DNA from: Nocardioides szechwanensis
GTDB taxonomy: Bacteria; Actinomycetota; Actinomycetes; Propionibacteriales; Nocardioidaceae
DNA: 64,000 nt
Assembly: GCF_900103935.1 (NCBI RefSeq)
Contig: NZ_FNIC01000005.1
Location: 124,001 to 188,000 of the forward strand
Reading direction: 5' to 3'
Shown here: positions 57,014-64,000 of the stretch, one piece after another
Position numbering within the stretch: the first letter of the stretch is position 1
Layout of the letters: each line of letters starts with the position of its first letter
The notes under the pieces: generated by a model
The model's database searches: none
Seen by the model: only the letters and a program-made list of their open reading frames with translations
Told to the model about the DNA's origin: nothing
Program-made: the position numbers and the translations under genes

Positions 57014-57840
57014 CGCTTCCGGGTCGTGTGCCCCGGCGTGCGCACGACGACGTCGCGGTAGGTCGCGGGCAGCAGCTCGTCGACGCTGTCGAGCAGGGCC
57101 GCGAAGTCACCGGCGAGCACCCGCGCCTCGTCGCGCCAGGCGTCGAGCCCGCGCGCCAGCACGCCGGCCATGTCGCGCTGCCGGGTCGACCAGAAGACCG
57201 AGCTGCGGTCCTGTCCCGTGGGGAGCACACCGAGGTAGTCGCGGGTGCCGCGCAGGCACTGGTAGAGACAGTCGCCCGCCAGCCCCTGGGGGTCGTCGAC
57301 GATCGCCCACAGCGCGCCGTACTCGTAGACCCGGTCGCGCACCGTGACGTTCATGCTCTGCCGCACGCGGGAGCGGCTGCCGTCGCACCCCACCACCAGG
57401 TCGTACGCCGAGTGGTCGCCGCGCGTGGTCTCGAGCGCCAGGCCACCGGGGGTCGGGCGCACCCCGGTGACGGGCACCCCGAGGTGGATCGGCACACCGC
57501 GCCTCCGCACGGCGTCGTGCAGCAGGGAGAACAGCGCCCCGCGGTGCACGCCGAGGGCCGGTGTCGCGCCGGGGACGGCGTCGTACCCGAGGTCGAGCAG
57601 CGTGCGGCCACGGGAGCTGTCGATGCGCACCTGCGACACGGGGCGCGACACCGCGGCCAGCGGGGCGAGCAGGTCCAGCCGGTCGAGCACCTGCTGGCCC
57701 ATCGCCTGGAGCCAGATCCCGGCGCCGACCGGTCGCGGGTCCTCGGCCTGCTCGATCACGGTGACGTCGAGGCCGCGGTCGGCGAGCAGGCAGGCGAGCG
57801 TCGCCCCGCCCATCCCCAGCCCCACGATCCCGACGCGCAT
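56914..57840 (-). pseudogene. 3'-truncated FAD-dependent monooxygenase
   Basis: The first 265 residues are a good class A flavin monooxygenase: FAD motif VGIVGLGMGGATLACLLADRGLDVTVIEQ, GAGIWLQAMGQQVLDRL, and DG motif LVVGCDGSRSRVRQ (about residue 162). After YRDVVVRTPGHT (about residue 270) similarity stops. The last 33 residues are the antisense of the BrkB gene. The expected GD motif of FAD binding (GDAAHAM) and about 100 residues of the C-terminus are missing. It is therefore probably inactive. The junction lies near 57014-57040. Start ATG 57840 is divergent from the synthetase. Confidence 0.78.
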
Positions 57841-57934
57841 GGGCCGAACCGTGCCACATGCGCCGTGACTCTCGGCGTGGACCACGGACTGACACCGACA
57901 CCTGTTGTTCACCTGGGACCGACAGCGTTCCGCC

Positions 57935-60900
57935 GTGTCCGACGCCCCGCACGCACCTCTCCTGCGGGGTGCCCACGCTCCTGAGCCGCGGACCTTGGTC
58001 GACATCTTCCGCGCCACGGTCGCCCAGGCGGCCGACGACAGCGCGGTCGACGCCGGTGTCGGGGTGCTGACCTACGCCGAGCTCGAGGAGGCCGCGGAGG
58101 GTGTCGCGGCCGAGCTCAACGCGGCCGGCGTCGGACGCGGCGACCGGGTCGGGGTGCGGATCAGCTCGGGCACGACCGACCTCTACGTGGCGATCCTCGG
58201 GGTCCTGCTCGCCGGCGCCGCCTACGTGCCGGTCGACGCCGACGACCCCGACGAGCGCGCCCGCCTGGTCTTCGACGAGGCCGGCGTCTCCGCAGTCGTG
58301 GGCAACGACCTGGTGATCGCCGTCCGCCGGTCCGGGGCGTCGCTCGAGCCCGAGGAGCCCGGGCTGGACGACGACGCCTGGATCATCTTCACGTCGGGAT
58401 CGACCGGCCGGCCCAAGGGGGTCGCGGTCGCCCATCGCAGTGCCGCGGCCTTCGTCGACGCCGAGTCGCGGATGTTCCTCCAGGCCGAGCCCCTGGGCGT
58501 GGGGGACCGGGTGATGGCCGGCCTGTCGGTGGCCTTCGACGCGTCGTGCGAGGAGATGTGGCTGGCCTGGAGGTACGGCGGCTGCCTGGTGCCGGCGCCC
58601 CGGGCGCTGGTCCGCAGCGGGATCGACGTCGGGCCGTGGCTGGTGGCCAACGGGGTCACCGTGGTGTCGACCGTGCCGACGCTGGTGGGGTTGTGGCCGG
58701 CGGAGTCGCTCGACCGGGTCCGGCTGCTGATCATGGGCGGCGAGGCCTGCCCGCCCGAGCTCGCGGCGCGCCTGGTCGCCCCCGGCCGCGAGGTCTGGAA
58801 CACCTACGGCCCCACGGAGGCCACGGTCGTCGCCTGCGGCGCCGAGCTGACCGGTGTCGGGCCCGTGCGGATCGGCCTGCCGCTGGACGGCTGGGACCTC
58901 GCGGTGGTCGACGGCGAGGGACGGCACGTCGCACCGGGGGAGACCGGCGAGCTGATCATCGGCGGGGTCGGCCTGGCCCGCTACCTCGACCAGGCGATGG
59001 ACGCCGAGAAGTACGCCGCGATGCCGACGCTCGGCTGGGCGCGCGCCTACCGCTCGGGCGACCTTGTCGTCTTCGACCCCGACGGCCTCCTCTTCGGTGG
59101 CCGCGCGGACGACCAGGTCAAGCTCGGCGGCCGCCGGATCGAGCTCGGTGAGATCGACAGTGCGCTGCTCGCGCTGCCCGGAGTGGTCGGTGCAGCCGCC
59201 GCGGTACGGCGTACGGCATCCGGCAACCAGCTGCTGGTCGGCTACGTCGTGACCGACCCGGCGGCGGACCCGGCCTACGACCAGGGCACCGCGCTCGAGA
59301 TGCTCCGCCGCGACCTACCCGCGGCGCTGGTGCCCCGGCTGGCCGAGGTCGACGTGATCGCGACCAAGACCTCCGGGAAGGTCGACCGGGATGTGCTGCC
59401 GTGGCCCCTGCCGTCGTCGCAGCCCGGCGCCGACGCGACCGCGCGGCCGGCGACGCTCGACGGCACTGCCGGCTGGGTTGCGGGCCTCTGGGAGGAGGTC
59501 CTCGGTGCCTCGGTCTCCACGCCGGAGGCCGACTTCTTCGACCACGGTGGCGGCAGCCTCACCGCCGCGCAGATGGTGTCGCGGCTGCGCGCCCGCTTCC
59601 CCGACGTCGCCGTCGGTGACATCTACGAGCGGCCGACCGTGGGCGCGTTGGCCGGCTACCTCGACGCGATGGGCGAGGCCGGCCCGGTCTCCGATCGCAC
59701 CGTGCCGCCCATCCCCGTCAAGACCCAGGCCGGCCAGGTGTTCGCGACGCTCGCCCTGCGCGCCGTCGCCGGGCCTCGGTGGCTCACGTGGGTCGCCCTG
59801 GGCTGCCACGCCCTCGTCCTGCTCGGGCTCGACTGGCTGCCCACCGTCTCCTGGCCCCTGGTGCTGGTTTCGTGGCTGGTCTTCGTGACGCCGCCGGGCC
59901 GGATGCTGCTGGCCGCTGCCGGCTGCCGGGTGCTGCTGCGGCCCGTCGAGCCCGGCGACCACCCACGCGGGGGCAAGGCCCACCTGCGGCTGTGGATCGC
60001 CAACCGGCTGGCTGACGAGCTGGGCGCCACCGGCCTCGCAGGTGCGCCGTACGTGCGCTGGTACGCGCGGCTCCTGGGTGCCCGCGTCGGTCGCGGCGTC
60101 GACCTGCACAGCCTGCCGCCGGTCACGGGCTGGCTGACCCTCGGCGAGGGTTGCTCGGTGGAGCCCGAGGTCGACCTGAGCGGCTACTGGATCGACGGCG
60201 ACGTGCTCCGCCTGGGCCGGATCACCGTCGGTGCCCGGGCCCGGCTGGGCGCTCGCTCGATGCTCCTGCCCGGTGCGCAGGTGGGCGACGACGCGGAGGT
60301 CGCGCCCGGGTCCGCGGTCTTCGGCAGCGTTCCCGCGGGGGAGTACTGGTCCGGCTCGCCGGCGGTCCAGGTAGCCGGCGGCGCCCGCGGCCCGTGGTCC
60401 GGCCCGCCCGCCAGCCACCCGGCCTGGGTCCTGGCCTACGCCGTGACGGCGGTCGCCCTCTCCCTGATCCCGCTGGTCACCGTGGCCGCCGTCGCCGGAC
60501 CGCTGCTCGCCCTCACCCAGCCGACGTCGTACGGCGAGCTGCTGGGGCTGGTCGTCTGGCTGCCGCTCGGCACCGTGCTCGGTCTCGTGGTCATCGGCGC
60601 CCTCGTGCTCGGCGTCGTGCGCACGGCGGCGCTCGCCATCGAGGCGGGCGTGCACCCGGTGCGCAGCCGTGCCGGGTTGGCGGTGTGGGCCACGATGCGA
60701 GTGCTCGACGAGGCCCGGACCTGGCTCTTCCCGCTGTACTCCTCCCAGCTCACGCCCTGGTGGCTGCGCCGGCTGGGGGCGCGCATCGGCACCGACGTGG
60801 AGGCCTCCACCGTGCTGATGGTGCCGTCGCTCACCGCCGTCAACGACCAGGCCTTCTTGGCCGACGACACGCTGATCGGCGGCTACGAGCTCGGTGGCGG

Positions 60901-61810
60901 CTGGTTGCGGGTCGAGCGGGTGAAGGTCGGCAAGCGCGCCTTCGTCGGCAACTCCGGCATGGCCGCTCCCGGCCGCAAGGTCCCGAAGGCGTCGCTGGTG
61001 GCAGTGCTCTCGGCGGCCCCGCGGCGCAAGTCCGCCAAGGCCGGCGAGTCCTGGCTGGGCAGCCCACCTGCACCCCTGCGCCGCGCCGCGGCCACCGCCG
61101 ACGCGGGGCGCACCTACCACCCACCCGTCCGGCTCAAGGTGCTGCGCGCGGTGGTCGAGCTGGGCCGCCTGGTCCCGGTGATGCTGGCCACCGCCCTGAC
61201 CGGTGGCGCCGCGGTCACGCTCGCCGCGCTGCTCGACGGCCCGGGCGTCGTGGCCGCGGTGCTCCTGGCCGGGCTGGTCCTCGTCGTCGGCGGGCTGATG
61301 GCCGCGGTGGTCACCGCGGCCGCCAAGTGGCTGCTCGTCGGACGCATCCGCCCGGGCGCCCACCCGCTCTGGAGCTCCTTCGTCTGGCGCAACGAGCTCG
61401 CCGACACGTTCGTCGAGGTGCTGGCCGCGCCGTGGTTCGCCCGGGCCGTCGTCGGTACCCCGCTGCTCAACGTCTGGTTCCGGGCGATGGGTGCCCGGAT
61501 CGGCCGTGGCGTGTGGTGCGAGACCTACTGGCTGCCCGAGGCCGACCTGGTCGATCTCGGTGCGGGAGCGACCGTCAACCAGGGGAGCGTGGTGCAGACC
61601 CACCTGTTCCACGACCGGATGCTCGCCATGGACACGGTGACCCTGCGGCGCGGCTCGACGCTCGGCCCGAACAGCGTCATCCTCCCCGCGGCGGTGCTGG
61701 GACGGCACGCTACGGTCGGTCCCGTGTCACTGGTGATGAGGGGCGAGTCGGTGCCCGACAAGACGACCTGGATCGGCAACCCGATCGGGCCCTGGGTGGC
61801 CCGCACGTGA
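57935..61810 (+). CDS. Pls/PosA-type single-module NRPS (epsilon-poly-lysine synthetase-like)
   Basis: A 1291-residue membrane-bound peptide synthetase. Domains: adenylation (1-505) with TSGSTGRPKG (152-161), FDASCEEMW (200-208), NTYGPTEA (289-296) and the A10 lysine K482; carrier protein with phosphopantetheine Ser541 in HGGGSLTAAQ; then three pairs of helices (about 615-658, 830-902, 1077-1137), each followed by a hexapeptide/beta-helix-like domain (about 716-822, 947-1047, 1186-1289). This is the architecture and length of epsilon-poly-L-lysine synthetase (about 1319 residues), which makes homopolymers of variable length. The pocket residues read D-A-E-S-I-G-T-V-V-K, a basic amino acid code. 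GTG 57935 is preferred over TTG 57905. Confidence 0.9.
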   Translation: MSDAPHAPLLRGAHAPEPRTLVDIFRATVAQAADDSAVDAGVGVLTYAELEEAAEGVAAELNAAGVGRGDRVGVRISSGTTDLYVAILGVLLAGAAYVPVDADDPDERARLVFDEAGVSAVVGNDLVIAVRRSGASLEPEEPGLDDDAWIIFTSGSTGRPKGVAVAHRSAAAFVDAESRMFLQAEPLGVGDRVMAGLSVAFDASCEEMWLAWRYGGCLVPAPRALVRSGIDVGPWLVANGVTVVSTVPTLVGLWPAESLDRVRLLIMGGEACPPELAARLVAPGREVWNTYGPTEATVVACGAELTGVGPVRIGLPLDGWDLAVVDGEGRHVAPGETGELIIGGVGLARYLDQAMDAEKYAAMPTLGWARAYRSGDLVVFDPDGLLFGGRADDQVKLGGRRIELGEIDSALLALPGVVGAAAAVRRTASGNQLLVGYVVTDPAADPAYDQGTALEMLRRDLPAALVPRLAEVDVIATKTSGKVDRDVLPWPLPSSQPGADATARPATLDGTAGWVAGLWEEVLGASVSTPEADFFDHGGGSLTAAQMVSRLRARFPDVAVGDIYERPTVGALAGYLDAMGEAGPVSDRTVPPIPVKTQAGQVFATLALRAVAGPRWLTWVALGCHALVLLGLDWLPTVSWPLVLVSWLVFVTPPGRMLLAAAGCRVLLRPVEPGDHPRGGKAHLRLWIANRLADELGATGLAGAPYVRWYARLLGARVGRGVDLHSLPPVTGWLTLGEGCSVEPEVDLSGYWIDGDVLRLGRITVGARARLGARSMLLPGAQVGDDAEVAPGSAVFGSVPAGEYWSGSPAVQVAGGARGPWSGPPASHPAWVLAYAVTAVALSLIPLVTVAAVAGPLLALTQPTSYGELLGLVVWLPLGTVLGLVVIGALVLGVVRTAALAIEAGVHPVRSRAGLAVWATMRVLDEARTWLFPLYSSQLTPWWLRRLGARIGTDVEASTVLMVPSLTAVNDQAFLADDTLIGGYELGGGWLRVERVKVGKRAFVGNSGMAAPGRKVPKASLVAVLSAAPRRKSAKAGESWLGSPPAPLRRAAATADAGRTYHPPVRLKVLRAVVELGRLVPVMLATALTGGAAVTLAALLDGPGVVAAVLLAGLVLVVGGLMAAVVTAAAKWLLVGRIRPGAHPLWSSFVWRNELADTFVEVLAAPWFARAVVGTPLLNVWFRAMGARIGRGVWCETYWLPEADLVDLGAGATVNQGSVVQTHLFHDRMLAMDTVTLRRGSTLGPNSVILPAAVLGRHATVGPVSLVMRGESVPDKTTWIGNPIGPWVART

Positions 61811-63138
61811 AGCTGCCCGGCACCAGCTCCGACCTCCCCACCGCCGATCCCTACCTGCCCGGCCACGGCGACCCCGGCTGGAGCGCGCACCACTACGCGC
61901 TCGACCTCCACTACGAGCTGGTCGCCAACAGCTTGCGCGCCGAAGCCGTCATCGACGCGGTCGCCGAGACCGACCTGACCCGCGTCGTGCTCGACCTCGC
62001 CCATCTCACCGTCGCCAAGGTGACCGTCAACGGCAAGGCGCCGGCCAGGTACCGCACCCGCGAGAACCGGCTCGTCGTCACCCTGGCCACCCCGCTCGAG
62101 GCGGGAGCGACGTTCCGTATGGTGGTGAAGTACGCCGGTCACCCGCGGCCTCTCATCGACCGCCACCACGGTGACGCCGGCTGGGAGGAGCTCGCCGACG
62201 GCGTGATCGTCGCCGGGCAGCCGCACGGCGCCCCCACGTGGTTCCCGTGCAACGACCGCCCCGACGACAAGGCGTCGTACTCCATCACCGTGACGACGCA
62301 CCCCGACTACCGCGTGGTGGCCAACGGCCTGCTCGCCAGCCGCAAGCGGCACAGCAGCGCGGTCACCTGGGTCTACGAGCAGGTCGAGCCGATGTCGACG
62401 TACCTCGCGACCGTCCAGATCGGGCGCTACCAGGTGCGTGAGCAGGACGCCTCGGTCCCGATGCTGGCCGCCGTCCCCGCCGACGCCGACCCGGGCTTCG
62501 AGGAGGCGTTCGGGAGGCAGCCGGAGATGCTGGACACGTTCGCGGAGATGTTCGGCGACTACCCGTTCCCGGTCTACTCGGTCGTCGTGACCGACGACGA
62601 CCTCGAGATCCCGCTGGAGTCGCAGAGCCTGTCGACCTTCGGCCGCAACTTCCTCAACGACGATTGGGAGTCCGTCCGTCTCGTGGCCCACGAGCTCTCG
62701 CACCAGTGGTTCGGCAACACCGTGACCCTCACGAAGTGGCGCGACATCTGGCTGCACGAGGGCTTCGCCTGCTACGCCGAGTGGCTCTGGTCGGAGGCCT
62801 CGGGCGGCGACGCCGCCGACATCCAGGCCCGCACCCACCACGACCGGCTGTCCGGCCTCGACCAGGACCTCGTGCTCTCCGACCCGGGCCCGGAGCTGAT
62901 GTTCGACGACCGCGTCTACAAGCGGGGCGCGCTCACCCTGCACGCGCTCCGGCTCACCGTCGGTGACGACGCGTTCTTCGGTCTGTTGAAGGCCTGGGTG
63001 TCCCAGAACCGCGGCGGCACGGTGACCACCGCGGACTTCCTCGCCCTCGCGGCCGAGCACACGGGCGCCGACCTCACCGACCTGTTCGCGGCGTGGCTGG
63101 ACGCGGAGGACCTGCCGGAGCTCCCGGACGCCAGCTGA
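61807..63138 (+). CDS. M1-family zinc metallopeptidase, short form
   Basis: A 443-residue soluble peptidase with the M1 zinc site HELSHQWFGN at residue 295 and the third ligand in WLHEGFACYAEW about 19 residues later. The beta-domain comes first, and the C-terminal helical domain of full-length M1 aminopeptidases is missing. The exopeptidase loop GxMEN is replaced by IPLESQSLSTF, so substrate end-recognition may differ. GTG at 61807 overlaps the synthetase stop (GTGA), tying its synthesis to the NRPS. It may degrade or trim the polymer, giving self-protection; that is inference. No signal peptide is seen. Confidence 0.88.
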   Translation: MKLPGTSSDLPTADPYLPGHGDPGWSAHHYALDLHYELVANSLRAEAVIDAVAETDLTRVVLDLAHLTVAKVTVNGKAPARYRTRENRLVVTLATPLEAGATFRMVVKYAGHPRPLIDRHHGDAGWEELADGVIVAGQPHGAPTWFPCNDRPDDKASYSITVTTHPDYRVVANGLLASRKRHSSAVTWVYEQVEPMSTYLATVQIGRYQVREQDASVPMLAAVPADADPGFEEAFGRQPEMLDTFAEMFGDYPFPVYSVVVTDDDLEIPLESQSLSTFGRNFLNDDWESVRLVAHELSHQWFGNTVTLTKWRDIWLHEGFACYAEWLWSEASGGDAADIQARTHHDRLSGLDQDLVLSDPGPELMFDDRVYKRGALTLHALRLTVGDDAFFGLLKAWVSQNRGGTVTTADFLALAAEHTGADLTDLFAAWLDAEDLPELPDAS

Positions 63139-64000
63139 CCTCCGCCTCGACCGCGCAGGCCACCGCGCCGGCCCAGCCGGCCGGCAGGTCCAGCGGGGCG
63201 CTCCACAGGTCCGGGGGGTCGCCGGGGTCTCTCGACAGCCCCTCACCCGAGGTCTTGAGCAGCGCCTCGGCGCGGGTCCAGGCGGGCAGGTCGCCGTAGT
63301 CGCCCGCGTCGCGGCCAGGGAGGTCGCGCTCGACGTCGACGCCCACCGGCTGGTCGCTCCACGCGACCAGCGCCAGCCCCTCGGCGTAGGCGATGCTGAC
63401 GTGGACGGCGTCGGCCGCCCCGAGCGCCTGCGGACGTCCGTGGGACGCGCTCCCGCAGCGCGGGCACAGCCGGGCCACGCCGCTCAGCCCCAGCTCCTCG
63501 ACGAGCTTCGCCTCGGCCGCCCCCCGTTGGGCGGCCCGGTCACCCGCGACCCACACCGCGGCGACGTGCACGGTGACCGGTGCGGCCGCCGGCCGCTCGC
63601 TGACGTAGAGCCGGTACAGGCACCACGCCGACACCGCGCCGAGCAGGTGCCAGACCGCATGGCCCTGGTAGAGCGAGTCCGGGTCGCACCACGACGAGCC
63701 GGTCTTGGCGGTGTTCCACACGGCGAAGGCCACGGCGATCACCGCGACGGCGGCCCAGGCCCAGCGGGTGTCGAGCACCACCTCACCCGCCCGCGCCACC
63801 CGGCGCTCGAGCGCCAGCGCGGCGACCAGGAAGACGGCGAACGCCACGTTGCCGGCGTACGTCACCACCGGGACGGTGGCGTCGTACAGCCCGACCAGCT
63901 CGCAGAGCACGATCACGCCGACGAAGAGCGCCACCAGGAAGCCCGGTCCGCGTCCCCAGCGCCGCATGGCGGCGTAGGCGAACGCGAAGGCGGCGATGAG
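63074..64000 (-). CDS. Ceramidase-like membrane domain fused to Sfp-type PPTase (partial)
   Basis: One continuous frame runs from the window end to 63074. The N-terminal half (partly outside the window) has about five helices. It ends WCDPDSLYQGHAVWHLLGAVSAWCLYRLY, with the histidine pattern of bacterial ceramidase-like proteins. The C-terminal half is a 4'-phosphopantetheinyl transferase: HVSIAYAEGLALVAWSDQPVGVDVE and WTRAEALLKTSGEGL hold the Mg2+ and CoA-binding acidic residues and lysine. Such transferases activate carrier domains, so this probably serves the adjacent synthetase. No stop separates the halves, though an internal GTG near residue 128 could start a separate product. It overlaps the M1 gene by 65 bases. 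Confidence 0.82.
   Translation of the reverse strand, partial: LIAAFAFAYAAMRRWGRGPGFLVALFVGVIVLCELVGLYDATVPVVTYAGNVAFAVFLVAALALERRVARAGEVVLDTRWAWAAVAVIAVAFAVWNTAKTGSSWCDPDSLYQGHAVWHLLGAVSAWCLYRLYVSERPAAAPVTVHVAAVWVAGDRAAQRGAAEAKLVEELGLSGVARLCPRCGSASHGRPQALGAADAVHVSIAYAEGLALVAWSDQPVGVDVERDLPGRDAGDYGDLPAWTRAEALLKTSGEGLSRDPGDPPDLWSAPLDLPAGWAGAVACAVEAEVSWRPGAPAGPPRPATPRTGR

Noticed and set aside
59315..61708. Long minus-strand frame inside the synthetase gene
   Set aside because: It is a shadow of the synthetase. Composition is antisense-like (G, H, R, D) and there are no motifs or ribosome-binding site.
60151..61806. Possible N-terminal extension of the M1 peptidase inside the synthetase
   Set aside because: The extension is arginine-rich frame-shadow sequence. 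The GTG at 61807 with a GTGA overlap gives a normal peptidase start.

Overview
The window is chromosomal DNA from a high-GC actinobacterium. Gene content, frequent GTG starts, extended ribosomal-protein tails and short zinc-form S14 and L36 proteins fit the Nocardioidaceae (Nocardioides-like). No phage, insertion sequence, CRISPR array, tRNA or rRNA gene was seen.

Backbone: three ribosomal blocks on the plus strand. The str operon (rpsL-rpsG-fusA-tuf) covers about 1.2-5.7 kb. The S10 and spc operons (rpsJ to rplO) cover 22.1-31.9 kb, followed by secY-adk-map to 34.9 kb. The alpha operon (infA-rpmJ-rpsM-rpsK-rpsD-rpoA-rplQ) covers 37.5-41.4 kb. truA lies further on at 45.4 kb. Many gaps in these blocks hold near-perfect hairpins.

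Insertions: about 16 kb separates tuf from rpsJ. It carries trmB, a TPR protein, an MFS carrier, RDD and SpoIIM-family membrane proteins, a frameshifted alpha/beta hydrolase, a MerR-DICT regulator divergent from a small protein and an FHA-like protein, a DUF58-MoxR-DUF4350-DUF4129 membrane operon, and two redox genes. Between map and infA sit a TerC-family gene, preceded by a convincing yybP-ykoY manganese riboswitch, and a flavin-dependent monooxygenase.

Right third (41.4-57 kb): mixed metabolic genes. These include a ketopantoate reductase-like gene, GntR and PfkB genes, a frameshifted receiver/thioredoxin-reductase fusion, rsmC-like and phosphotransferase genes, a lipoprotein, two acyl-CoA dehydrogenases, a PAP2 enzyme, an ABC-F ATPase coupled to a double GNAT, a DegP-like protease and a BrkB-like protein. 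Two convergent gene pairs are separated by copies of one 70-bp palindrome.

Most interesting region (57.9-64 kb): a single-module synthetase with the architecture of epsilon-poly-L-lysine synthetase (adenylation, carrier, then three pairs of membrane segments alternating with three hexapeptide-like domains). Its adenylation pocket reads as a basic amino acid code. It is translationally coupled to a short M1 metallopeptidase and faces a convergent gene joining a ceramidase-like membrane domain to an Sfp-type phosphopantetheinyl transferase. Together these suggest a poly-amino-acid (probably polycationic) biosynthesis locus with its own activating enzyme and a peptidase for trimming or self-protection.

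Three apparent frameshifts all fall in G/C homopolymers and may be sequencing errors. The first and last genes run off the window.
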